This document shows, one piece after another, positions 1 to 6,730 of a stretch of 28,255 bases of DNA. The position numbers and the translations under genes are program-made. Where the stretch lies: contig CAJUPT010000049.1 of the NCBI GenBank assembly GCA_910588405.1, positions 1-28,255 on the forward strand, written 5' to 3'. Under the pieces are notes generated by a model, which saw nothing but the letters and a program-made list of their open reading frames with translations, had not been told where the DNA came from and searched no databases. Numbering within the stretch: position 1 is the first letter of the stretch; each line of letters opens with the position of its first letter. The DNA is from an uncultured Lachnospiraceae bacterium (GTDB lineage Bacteria > Bacillota > Clostridia > Lachnospirales > Lachnospiraceae).

Positions 1-80
1 GAAACTGGCCTAAATTTTTTCAAAAAGTTGTTGCATAACTATTGACAAAATGCATTTGCGGTTAATTTGCGATTTTTTTC

Positions 81-108
81 TTGCATTTTCTCATAATTAT
101 GCTATAAT
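81..108 (+). promoter_or_regulatory. Promoter of the tRNA-Ala gene
   Basis: A -35 element TTGCAT (81-86) is followed after 16 bp by a consensus -10 TATAAT (103-108). Transcription would begin near 115, only a few bases before the mature tRNA 5' end at 118, as is common for single tRNA genes. A separate TTGACA at 42-47 has no matching -10 at the right distance. Confidence 0.75.
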
Positions 109-117
109 AATTCCGAT

Positions 118-190
118 GGGGCATTAGCGCAGCTGGGAGCGCGCCACACTGGCAGTGTGGAGGTCAGGGGTTCGAATCCCCTATGCTCCA
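118..190 (+). tRNA. tRNA-Ala (anticodon GGC)
   Basis: The sequence folds as a 73-nt cloverleaf. The acceptor stem pairs GGGGCAT (118-124) with ATGCTCC (183-189), including one G-U pair, and the discriminator base is A190. The anticodon arm is a 5-bp stem CCACA/TGTGG around the loop CTGGCAG, giving anticodon GGC, which reads Ala codons GCC/GCU. The T arm carries GGTTCGAATCC. The 3' CCA is not encoded; TTTTT follows directly. Confidence 0.97.
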
Positions 191-197
191 TTTTTGC

Positions 198-231
198 CAC
201 CACATACAAACCCGTGTGTGGTGTTTTTTTT
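198..231 (+). terminator. Intrinsic terminator of tRNA-Ala
   Basis: A 10-bp stem (198-207 with 214-223, CACCACATAC/GTGTGTGGTG, one G-U pair) closes a 6-nt loop and is followed at once by eight T residues (224-231). It lies 7 nt after the tRNA 3' end, so it should end the monocistronic tRNA transcript. Confidence 0.9.
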
Positions 232-269
232 CTACATAATGCTAATATAGAATCAGGCGGAATAATTTT

Positions 270-297
270 TTGACATTATAGAAGCAGACAGTTGAAT
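270..297 (+). promoter_or_regulatory. Possible promoter upstream of the acyltransferase
   Basis: A perfect -35 TTGACA (270-275) is followed after 16 bp by TTGAAT (292-297), a weak -10. If used, transcription would start near 304, so the hairpin at 299-331 would form the 5' end of the RNA. The weak -10 keeps confidence low. Confidence 0.35.
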
Positions 298-298
298 A

Positions 299-331
299 AA
301 AACCGGGCGGGATTGTCACCGCCCTGGTTTT
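299..331. terminator. GC-rich hairpin flanked by A and T runs, possible bidirectional terminator
   Basis: AAAACC-GGGCGG (299-310) pairs with CCGCCC-T-GGTTTT (319-331) around an 8-nt loop, with one bulged base. The 3' side continues as TTTTATATT on the + strand and as TTTTTATT on the - strand, so it could terminate in either direction. No - strand gene reads into it within the window. It could instead be a stable 5' structure on the acyltransferase mRNA. Confidence 0.4.
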
Positions 332-406
332 ATATTAAACTTGTGAAGAAATTATGGAGAGAATGGTAAAAGGATTGTGCGTGTCTGAAAACGGAGTATG
401 TCAGAG

Positions 407-1648
407 ATGGCCTTGGCAAATGTGAAAAAACGTGATGAAAATATAGACGTTCTGAAAGGGCTGGCGATTATCTGCGTTGTTCTCGGACACAGCGGTTTTC
501 CCGGCAGTCCCTATATCTATCTGTTTCATATGGCAGTTTTTTTTATGGCCTCCGGATACTGCTTTGACGCAAAAAAGATACAAAGCTGTGATAACCTGTG
601 GGAATATGCCCTGAAAAAGCTGCGAAGCCTTTGGTTTCCTTATGTGATTTTTAATACCCTGGGCTGGATTTTTTACAATACCTTTATCCAAATTGGATTC
701 CTGACGGAGAATCCTGAATTTCCCGATGCCGTAAGCCGGATGGAATGGCCCTCTATTGTCAACGCTATTGCATGGGTCTTTCATATGAATACCTGGGGGA
801 CACAGAAATATTTTGGGGCGGGCTGGTTTATCATTGTTCTTTTTTATATTACGATCTTGTTTGCCGCGTTGTGCCTGGCTACGGAGTCGTGCAAAAAGCG
901 GGTGTGCCTGATGGCCAGGAAAGGGCGGAGGCAAAATTGCAATATAGACAATATGGAAAGTACAGACAATATAGGAAATACAGGCAGCGCAGGTAATGTA
1001 AATGAAATATTGCCGAAGACAGAGCTGGCGCTGAATATACTGCAGCATGTGATACTGCTGTCAAGCGGGGCAATCAGCTTGTATGTCAGCTGGAAGCTGC
1101 AGTGTAAGCAGCTGACTTTGGAGGAATGTATCACATCTGCGACAGTCTGTTATCCTCTTTACGTGTTCGGTTTTTATCTGAAAAAACTGTCAGGCAGGAT
1201 AAATACTGTGATCTGGCGGTTTCGTTATGTGATTGCAGTACTGGGAATTCCGGCCTTTTATATCGCGGGAAGGTATGGCGGGATTTCTTTGAACTTGAAT
1301 ACATATCCCAGCTGGCAGTTCCTTCTGCTCTGTTCTCTGATGGGCTGGGTTTGGCTGCTGGCTCTGGCTATGTGTTTTACATATAAAAAATGGAAAATAA
1401 AAAATGTGCTGACCTATATTGGAAAGCGGACCATTTATATTCTGTTCCTCCATTTCCTGGCCTTCAGACCGGTCGTCGCCTTGCAGCTTATGGTGTACCA
1501 TGAACCGTCTTATTTGCTGGCTTCTTTTCCTATTTTAGTAAAGGGCGGCGGCTGGTGGATTCTTTATACGATTGCCGGCGTTGGATTGCCATTGCTGGCG
1601 GAAAAAATTGTGCTGGCAATAACTCACTGTTTACATATAAAGGACTGA
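407..1648 (+). CDS. Membrane acyltransferase, acyltransferase-3 family
   Basis: The protein resembles the acyltransferase-3 (OafA/fucose-4-O-acetylase-like) family, integral membrane enzymes that move acetyl or other acyl groups onto sugars of surface glycans. The N-terminus has the family hallmark, Arg-Asp-Glu-Asn-Ile-Asp-Val-Leu-Lys-Gly-Leu-Ala followed by a helix ending in a Gly-His pair (the conserved catalytic-type His) and the Phe-His-Met-Ala-Val-Phe-Phe segment. About ten hydrophobic stretches follow. A hydrophilic loop in the middle holds a degenerate repeat (see 947-982). Start: ATG 407 is 10 nt after GGAG (393-396), whereas the upstream in-frame ATG 398 is 1 nt after it, so 407 is preferred (413 aa). 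It is the first gene before the dehydratase and antiterminator, which suggests it decorates the polysaccharide made downstream. The acyl group and acceptor are unknown. Confidence 0.85.
   Translation: MALANVKKRDENIDVLKGLAIICVVLGHSGFPGSPYIYLFHMAVFFMASGYCFDAKKIQSCDNLWEYALKKLRSLWFPYVIFNTLGWIFYNTFIQIGFLTENPEFPDAVSRMEWPSIVNAIAWVFHMNTWGTQKYFGAGWFIIVLFYITILFAALCLATESCKKRVCLMARKGRRQNCNIDNMESTDNIGNTGSAGNVNEILPKTELALNILQHVILLSSGAISLYVSWKLQCKQLTLEECITSATVCYPLYVFGFYLKKLSGRINTVIWRFRYVIAVLGIPAFYIAGRYGGISLNLNTYPSWQFLLLCSLMGWVWLLALAMCFTYKKWKIKNVLTYIGKRTIYILFLHFLAFRPVVALQLMVYHEPSYLLASFPILVKGGGWWILYTIAGVGLPLLAEKIVLAITHCLHIKD
947..982 (+). repeat. In-frame degenerate 18-bp tandem repeat inside the acyltransferase gene
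   Basis: Two adjacent 18-nt units, GACAATATGGAAAGTACA (947-964) and GACAATATAGGAAATACA (965-982), agree at 15 of 18 positions. They encode DNMEST and DNIGNT within an Asn/Gly/Ser-rich hydrophilic loop between membrane segments. The unit length is a multiple of three, so copy-number change would keep the frame. Confidence 0.7.
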
Positions 1649-1659
1649 TATTGTATAAT
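1631..1659 (+). promoter_or_regulatory. Possible promoter of the dehydratase-antiterminator genes
   Basis: A perfect -10 TATAAT (1654-1659) lies just after the acyltransferase stop. The element 17 bp upstream, TTACAT (1631-1636), matches the -35 consensus poorly. Transcription would start near 1666, inside the 119-nt gap before the dehydratase gene. Confidence 0.35.
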
Positions 1660-1678
1660 AGGAACACTGATTGAAAAG

Positions 1679-1771
1679 ATGTTTGACGATACACCTTTGA
1701 GCCTGGCAGAAATATTCGCTTTTTGCGGACATCAGGGGGAAGAATTTACAAAAGATGAGGTGTCTGGATGA
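1679..1771 (+). CDS. Possible 30-aa small ORF coupled to the dehydratase gene
   Basis: A 30-codon ORF fills most of the gap before the dehydratase gene. It begins Met-Phe-Asp-Asp-Thr-Pro-Leu-Ser-Leu-Ala-Glu and has a balanced, acidic composition. Its TGA stop (1769-1771) overlaps the next gene's ATG (1768-1770) as ATGA, the usual sign of translational coupling. No good ribosome binding site precedes ATG 1679 (only AAAAG), but the -10 at 1654-1659 would start RNA only about 13 nt upstream. I do not recognise the peptide. It could be a leader peptide, a remnant of an older gene, or chance. Confidence 0.3.
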   Translation: MFDDTPLSLAEIFAFCGHQGEEFTKDEVSG

Positions 1772-3633
1772 GTTTGGAGAAATTTATTGAGAAAAATGCG
1801 CCTAAAAACAGGGTGGCTCTTTTGGTCGTTCTTGATATTTTGATTGTAGCGGTAACTGGCTTTCTGGCGCTTTATGTCCGGTATGATTTCCGGTTTAGCA
1901 AGATGGATATGCAATATGTGAATGCTGAGCTGAGATATCTGCCGGTTAATCTGGTACTCACGATTATTTTGTTTGTTTTGTTCAGACTTTATCGTAGTGT
2001 CTGGAGCTTTGCCAGCAGCACGGAGCTTCTGAATGTGATCAGCGCTTGCACAATCAGCATTGTGCTTCAGGGCATTATACTTGCGGTGGCAAAAACGCGG
2101 ATGCCGATCAGCTATTATCTGATCAAATATTTTCTTCTGATTATGGGTGTGGGAGTCCTGCGGTTCACCTATCGGATTTTGAGAATGTTTCAGGAACGAC
2201 GATCGGGTTTCAGGGAGGATGCCAGACGGAATACAATGGTAGTCGGTGCCGGTGAAGCAGGTGCTATGGTAATTAAGGAATTTCAGAACAGCCGTTACCT
2301 GGACCAGAAGGTGTGCTGTGTGATCGATGATAATGAAGCGAAGCAGGGGAAATATCTGCGCGGCGTTCAAATCATGGGTACGAGAAATGACATTGGTTTT
2401 CTGGCCCGCGAGCTGAATGTAGATGAAATCATTGTGGCCCTCCCTTCTGTGCCTCAGTCAGAGGTGCGGGAAATTTTGCAAATCTGTCAGGAAACGGGCT
2501 GTAAGCTGAAGGTGATGCCTGGAATTTATCAGATGATCAATGGGGAGGTAAGTGTTTCCAGGCTGCGGAAGGTGGAGATCGAAGATCTTCTGGGACGTGA
2601 GCCGATTAAGCTGCAGGTGGAATCGGTGATGGGCTATGTGGCCGGAAAGACGATTCTCGTGACCGGCGGCGGCGGTTCCATCGGAAGCGAACTGTGCCGG
2701 CAGATTGCTGCTCATAATCCAAAGCGGCTGATTATCGCGGATATTTATGAGAACAATGCCTACGATATTCAGCAGGAGCTGAAACAGAAGTATCCGAAAC
2801 TGGACCTGGTGGTATTGATCGCCTCGGTGAGAAATGTCCATCGAATCAATTCTATTTTCGAGACTTACCGACCGGAAATCGTTTACCATGCGGCAGCTCA
2901 TAAACATGTTCCACTGATGGAGGACAGTCCGAATGAGGCAATTAAAAACAATGTATTCGGAACTTACGCAACGGCCCAGGCGGCTGACCGGTACGGTGTT
3001 TCGCGGTTTGTTCTGATCTCTACGGATAAGGCTGTGAATCCTACAAATATCATGGGGGCGTCAAAACGGATCTGTGAGATGATTATTCAGATGATGAATC
3101 ACCGTTCCAGGACGGACTTCGTGGCTGTGCGATTTGGAAATGTGCTGGGCAGCAACGGCAGCGTGATTCCGCTTTTTAAAAAGCAGATCGAACAGGGAGG
3201 CCCAGTTACCGTCACCCATCCGGATATAATCCGGTACTTTATGACGATTCCGGAGGCCGTATCTTTGGTGCTCCAAGCAGGAGCACTGGCAAAGGGCGGT
3301 GAAATCTTTGTGCTGGACATGGGTGAGCCTGTGAAGATCCTGGATTTGGCGGAAAATCTGATCCGGCTGTCAGGGTTTAAGCCCTTTGAGGAGATTCCGA
3401 TTGTGTTTACTGGTCTGCGCCCTGGGGAAAAGCTGTATGAGGAGCTTCTGATGAATGAAGAGGGGCTCAAAGAGACGGAGAATAAACTGATTCATATTGG
3501 GAAGCCAATTGAGTTTGATGAGGAGAGGTTCCGGGAAGATTTGGAAGAGCTTCGAAAAATGGCAGAAGAGGATTCTGCGGAAATTCGCTGGAAGGTGCGC
3601 CGGATTGTGCCGACGTATGTGACGAAAGGGTAA
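1768..3633 (+). CDS. Membrane UDP-sugar 4,6-dehydratase, PglF/CapD/FlaA1 type
   Basis: This 621-aa protein has the full architecture of large membrane-bound nucleotide-sugar 4,6-dehydratases. Four hydrophobic helices lie at about residues 15-140, then a first Rossmann-like region (Val-Val-Gly-Ala-Gly-Glu-Ala-Gly near 160), then the catalytic extended-SDR domain with its NAD-binding motif Thr-Gly-Gly-Gly-Gly-Ser-Ile-Gly (299-306). The active-site Thr-Asp-Lys is at 419-421. As in Campylobacter PglF, the usual SDR Tyr is Met (Met429, with Lys433) in NPTNIMGASKR. The known family reaction is UDP-GlcNAc to UDP-4-keto-6-deoxy-GlcNAc at the inner membrane face; the exact sugar here is inferred. No PglE-type aminotransferase is seen in the window. 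GAGG (1757-1760) sits 7 nt before the start, and the antiterminator follows after 16 nt, so the two are cotranscribed. Confidence 0.92.
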   Translation: MSLEKFIEKNAPKNRVALLVVLDILIVAVTGFLALYVRYDFRFSKMDMQYVNAELRYLPVNLVLTIILFVLFRLYRSVWSFASSTELLNVISACTISIVLQGIILAVAKTRMPISYYLIKYFLLIMGVGVLRFTYRILRMFQERRSGFREDARRNTMVVGAGEAGAMVIKEFQNSRYLDQKVCCVIDDNEAKQGKYLRGVQIMGTRNDIGFLARELNVDEIIVALPSVPQSEVREILQICQETGCKLKVMPGIYQMINGEVSVSRLRKVEIEDLLGREPIKLQVESVMGYVAGKTILVTGGGGSIGSELCRQIAAHNPKRLIIADIYENNAYDIQQELKQKYPKLDLVVLIASVRNVHRINSIFETYRPEIVYHAAAHKHVPLMEDSPNEAIKNNVFGTYATAQAADRYGVSRFVLISTDKAVNPTNIMGASKRICEMIIQMMNHRSRTDFVAVRFGNVLGSNGSVIPLFKKQIEQGGPVTVTHPDIIRYFMTIPEAVSLVLQAGALAKGGEIFVLDMGEPVKILDLAENLIRLSGFKPFEEIPIVFTGLRPGEKLYEELLMNEEGLKETENKLIHIGKPIEFDEERFREDLEELRKMAEEDSAEIRWKVRRIVPTYVTKG

Positions 3634-3649
3634 ACAGGGAGCGTTTTCT

Positions 3650-4468
3650 ATGTGGTATGTTTTGCAGACAATAACCGGCCAGGAGGAAGAACTGGTTCAT
3701 ATGATAAAGGAAGTAGTCCCGACCCATGTATATTCGGACTGCTTTGTGGCATATTATGAGCGGGTTTGGAGAAGGCAGCAGCAAAGCATCGTCCATGTAG
3801 AGCGACTGTTCCCCGGATATGTGTTTATTGTTTCTGACAACCCTAACGAACTTTATTTGGAATTGAAACGTGTTCCGGCGATGTCGAAATTGATATCCGC
3901 CGGGAAATTTGAGTTTCTTCCAATTGAAAGAGAGGAGGAAGCTTTTTTCCATGCGCTGCTGACGGAGGAACGGATCGTCAGATTGTCCTATGTGGAGACG
4001 GACGGACGGGGGAATATTTATCGGATTTCCGGCCCGTTGAAGCAATTCGCGGATCAGGTGGTAAAATTTCAGTTTAAAAAAAGGTATGCCATCATTCGTT
4101 TTCATATGTTGGGTATGGAAAAGACCGGAACCTTAGGCATTATCTTGAGGGAGGATGTCCGGCAGGAGATTGCGTATGGGAAAGTAGAGGCACCGATTAC
4201 TGTGCCAGAGCAGTATATAGCTGAGGGGGCGCCAGCGCCCCGGAACAATAAAGATGACGCATCGTCAAAAGGTAATGCGTCGTCCGCCATAACCATGGCC
4301 TTTGATGACCTGTTCGTAGGCGACCGGGTGGAAGTGACCTCCGGAATGCTGGAAAGCGTAATCGGCGTAGTTTGGAGAGTGAAAAAGACTACGGTAGAGG
4401 TCGGCGTCCGCCTGTTTGGACAGGATATGGCGATGGAGGTAGCGAAGGAGGATGTAAGGAGGCTTTAG
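3650..4468 (+). CDS. loaP: NusG-paralog transcription antiterminator (LoaP-like) with an extra KOW domain
   Basis: The N-terminus (Met-Trp-Tyr-Val-Leu-Gln-Thr, then an acidic helix and Leu-Phe-Pro-Gly-Tyr-Val-Phe near residues 57-63) is a NusG NGN domain, which binds RNA polymerase. Residues about 120-172 form a KOW-like domain with Ile-Ser-Gly-Pro-Leu at 126-130, as in LoaP/UpxY proteins. After an Ala/Ser/Asn-rich linker (about 185-215) comes a second, more NusG-like KOW segment (219-272: Val-Gly-Asp-Arg at 223-226, then Gly-Val-Val and Leu-Phe-Gly-Gln). At 272 aa it is far longer than the usual 170-190. LoaP proteins are known to promote processive antitermination of long polysaccharide and antibiotic operons. 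AGGGAG (3636-3641) is 8 nt before the start. It probably acts on the operon starting near 6819. The gene symbol reflects family resemblance only. Confidence 0.85.
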   Translation: MWYVLQTITGQEEELVHMIKEVVPTHVYSDCFVAYYERVWRRQQQSIVHVERLFPGYVFIVSDNPNELYLELKRVPAMSKLISAGKFEFLPIEREEEAFFHALLTEERIVRLSYVETDGRGNIYRISGPLKQFADQVVKFQFKKRYAIIRFHMLGMEKTGTLGIILREDVRQEIAYGKVEAPITVPEQYIAEGAPAPRNNKDDASSKGNASSAITMAFDDLFVGDRVEVTSGMLESVIGVVWRVKKTTVEVGVRLFGQDMAMEVAKEDVRRL

Positions 4469-4491
4469 TGGTTCGTACAAAGCGAAAACGG

Positions 4492-5766
4492 TTATTTTTT
4501 CGTAATTGTATGATAAATATTTAGATAATTTGCGGTATTCTCCTGAATATTGTGTGTCTTAGACGCTCGCATTCTCTCAGCTAAGGAAATTTTTTCAGCT
4601 AGTTCGTCATGTTGGAAAAATTTTTTTATATAATACTCTAGCATATATGGCTCATCAAATGGATAAAGGAAGCCTTCTCTGTTATGGGTAAGCATACTGC
4701 TGACTCCTCCTACATTAGCTGCAACGACTGGTGTGCCCAGCAGCATGGCTTCTCCCATGGAATTCGGAGAGTTTTCGATGGCGGATGGCAACGCGAATAC
4801 ATGGGCGTGCAGGTACTGCGCCCGCATTTCTGTTTCATTTAATCTATGTCCAAGAAAGATTATATTTTTCTCCAATCCCCATGTTTTTATTAAATGCAAT
4901 AAATATCTATCATAATAAGTCTGTTTTAGGCGGTCTTTTTTGGTTGGTTTTAGTAAATTTCTGCCTGTGGCAATTAGTTTTGCCTGGGGGAATTCTGCCG
5001 TGATATTTTTAAAAGCGGTCAAAAGGGTATGAAACCCTTTGATGGGATATTCCCATTGACTGACAAATATGGAATATCTTTGACAGTTCTTTAGTTCCCA
5101 TTTCTCTTCGTAGAAACATGACCTTAAAATTTCATTTGCTTGATGATAAGATATGGATGGGTTGATAAATTTTACACAGGCAAAATCCCATTCTGTTCTT
5201 CCAATCACATGCTTAGCTTTCTTCAATGCATTAATTTCATAGGTGCCGCGGATCGAGAATTTCTTTTTCTGCTCTCGTATTCCATCATGTCTTATAAAAT
5301 CCCGAAAGGATTTCCTGCGGATAATTTTTTGAGGTAAATTTGCATAGTAATGTTTTGTATAAACGGAAATCAAGCCCTGGATGCTGATAATTGTTTGTTC
5401 AAGCAGGCCTTTTTTTTCACATACATTGAGCATAGACAGTGTATGAGGGTATTCGCTTCCCCATATATGGATAAGATTAGGTTTTATTATGGTTAATGCT
5501 TTTTCAAAAAAAACTTCCTGACCAGATTCATATTGCTCCGGATGTACGGCATTGTAATAAAAACTACAATAGGAAATATTATCGGTCTGTCCATGAAGCC
5601 GTTGTTCTGATTTGCCAATGGGAAACATTATTGTTAAAGAATATTGGGGAGTTTTTCTAAGAACGTCTGCCAAAACATTAATCCAGCCGTTTAAATGATG
5701 TTCCGGCAGATGGAGGTTTTTTGCAATCAGGCTAGGCATTATATTACAAATCCATAATATGTTCAT
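4492..5766 (-). CDS. Glycosyltransferase family 4 (GT-B fold)
   Basis: This 424-aa protein begins Met-Asn-Ile-Leu-Trp-Ile-Cys-Asn and has the two Rossmann-like domains of GT4 retaining transferases. The C-terminal domain carries Phe-Val-Ser-Gln-Trp-Glu-Tyr-Pro-Ile-Lys-Gly (loop before the donor site), then Leu-Pro-Ser-Ala-Ile-Glu-Asn-Ser-Pro-Asn-Ser-Met-Gly-Glu-Ala, the Glu-x7-Glu signature that contacts the nucleotide sugar, then Gly-Thr-Pro-Val-Val-Ala. Donor and acceptor cannot be read from sequence. AAAGGA lies about 7 nt before the ATG, and the gene follows the GT2 gene after 42 nt in a two-gene - strand operon. It ends 23 nt from the convergent antiterminator gene. It is AT-rich like the centre of the locus. 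Confidence 0.88.
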   Translation of the reverse strand: MNILWICNIMPSLIAKNLHLPEHHLNGWINVLADVLRKTPQYSLTIMFPIGKSEQRLHGQTDNISYCSFYYNAVHPEQYESGQEVFFEKALTIIKPNLIHIWGSEYPHTLSMLNVCEKKGLLEQTIISIQGLISVYTKHYYANLPQKIIRRKSFRDFIRHDGIREQKKKFSIRGTYEINALKKAKHVIGRTEWDFACVKFINPSISYHQANEILRSCFYEEKWELKNCQRYSIFVSQWEYPIKGFHTLLTAFKNITAEFPQAKLIATGRNLLKPTKKDRLKQTYYDRYLLHLIKTWGLEKNIIFLGHRLNETEMRAQYLHAHVFALPSAIENSPNSMGEAMLLGTPVVAANVGGVSSMLTHNREGFLYPFDEPYMLEYYIKKFFQHDELAEKISLAERMRASKTHNIQENTANYLNIYHTITKK

Positions 5767-5808
5767 TTGATTTTCCTTTCAGCATGTTCAAAGATTATTT
5801 GTACTTTT

Positions 5809-6630
5809 TTATGGCTTTTTGAGCAGGATCTTTATATAGGGCGTGATACTGCTGACGCAGGCACAAGGAAAGCCGTAATGTTTTTTTACAAAATGGAACC
5901 ATTCCCGGATGGGGAGACCTTTGGGTTTTTCTTTTTTTAGAAGGCGCTCCCAGCGGGATAAATGAATATCACGCCATGTTCCATCAAGAGGATTGTCTGA
6001 ACACATGCCTACGAAAAAATTAGAGACTGTAATAGAAATGTTCCTTTTTTTTGCTTCCAGCCCATAATCAAAGTCCCCCATGGAATGCGTGTAACAATGG
6101 TCAATGTTGGGCAAATATTTAAAAATTTTTGCAGGGATCAGTACGCAATTAGCATTAAATGTATCACAGGATATGTGTGTATTCAAGGACATTACTATCT
6201 GAAACGACGGTTTGAACCGGGATGTTTTCAGTACTCCTCCATAAGACAGCTTTCCATATTCGTCACAGATGGCTCCTGTGATGATCTCGTCATGTGTGGC
6301 AGGAGAGTATGCTACTAGTTTTTCTATGGAACTAGGGAAAAAGACGACATCGTCATTAAAAAGCAAAATCCAGTCATATTGTGCGCATTGATTCTTAGCA
6401 TGGTTTATACCGAGTCGCATGCCTCCGGAATAGTAGCATTGCCCATTGCCGGAAATGATCTGCATATTTTCATATCGGGATAAAGCCTTTCTGGTTCCGT
6501 CTGTGCTTTTGTCGTCTACTGCGATGAAAGAAAAACTGATGCTGGGATTATTTCGGATCAAGCTATCCAGGCATCGCATGGTTTTTTCTTTTCGGTTATG
6601 GCACGTAAATATTCCTAATATCCTTGACAT
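5809..6630 (-). CDS. Glycosyltransferase family 2 (GT-A fold)
   Basis: The 273-aa protein has an N-terminal GT-A nucleotide-binding domain: Ile-Phe-Thr-Cys-His-Asn-Arg near residues 7-13, Val-Asp-Asp-Lys-Ser-Thr-Asp-Gly-Thr (diphosphate-binding loop), and Leu-Leu-Phe-Asn-Asp-Asp-Val, a DxD-type metal site. A Gly-Asp-Phe-Asp-Tyr-Gly segment near residue 185 resembles the acceptor/catalytic region of rhamnosyltransferase-like GT2 enzymes. The substrate is unknown. It is the first gene of the - strand pair, with a promoter at 6662-6690. GGGG (6642-6645) is 11 nt before the ATG, a longish spacing. It is presumably a side-chain or repeat-unit transferase of the same glycan. Confidence 0.88.
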   Translation of the reverse strand: MSRILGIFTCHNRKEKTMRCLDSLIRNNPSISFSFIAVDDKSTDGTRKALSRYENMQIISGNGQCYYSGGMRLGINHAKNQCAQYDWILLFNDDVVFFPSSIEKLVAYSPATHDEIITGAICDEYGKLSYGGVLKTSRFKPSFQIVMSLNTHISCDTFNANCVLIPAKIFKYLPNIDHCYTHSMGDFDYGLEAKKRNISITVSNFFVGMCSDNPLDGTWRDIHLSRWERLLKKEKPKGLPIREWFHFVKKHYGFPCACVSSITPYIKILLKKP

Positions 6631-6661
6631 TGCTGAGTAGTCCCCTTAGATATTTTCAGCT

Positions 6662-6690
6662 ATCATAACATAGAAAAATTATAAATGCAA
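6662..6690 (-). promoter_or_regulatory. Promoter of the minus-strand glycosyltransferase pair
   Basis: Read on the - strand, -35 TTGCAT (6690-6685) is followed after exactly 17 bp by -10 TATGAT (6667-6662), preceded by TGT to give an extended -10. Transcription would start near 6655, about 25 nt before the GT2 start codon. The perfect 12-bp direct repeat begins only 12 bp upstream of the -35. Confidence 0.65.
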
Positions 6691-6701
6691 TAATAACATG
6701 G

Positions 6702-6730
6702 GTTGTCTCTAATGAACCGTTGTCTCTAAT
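6702..6730. repeat. Perfect 12-bp direct repeat between divergent promoters
   Basis: GTTGTCTCTAAT occurs at 6702-6713 and again at 6719-6730, with a 17-bp period and a 5-bp spacer. It lies between the - strand promoter (6662-6690) and the + strand promoter (6784-6812). The position suits a tandem operator for a regulator of one or both operons. A remnant of a mobile element is an alternative. Confidence 0.6.

Noticed and set aside
42..70. TTGACA at 42-47 as the tRNA promoter -35
   Set aside because: No -10-like hexamer lies 16-18 bp downstream; the TTGCAT/TATAAT pair at 81-108 fits far better.
118..190. tRNA-Ala as an attachment site of an integrated island
   Set aside because: No integrase gene and no repeated tRNA 3' end are seen in the window.
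401..1048. 215-codon open frame on the minus strand within the acyltransferase gene
   Set aside because: Its translation is Pro/His/Arg-rich with no family pattern, and it lies antisense to a well-supported membrane enzyme gene.
4469..4515. CGAAAA/TTTTCG hairpin between the convergent antiterminator and GT4 genes as a terminator
   Set aside because: The stem is only about six AT-rich pairs and part of it lies in the T run; not convincing as an intrinsic terminator.
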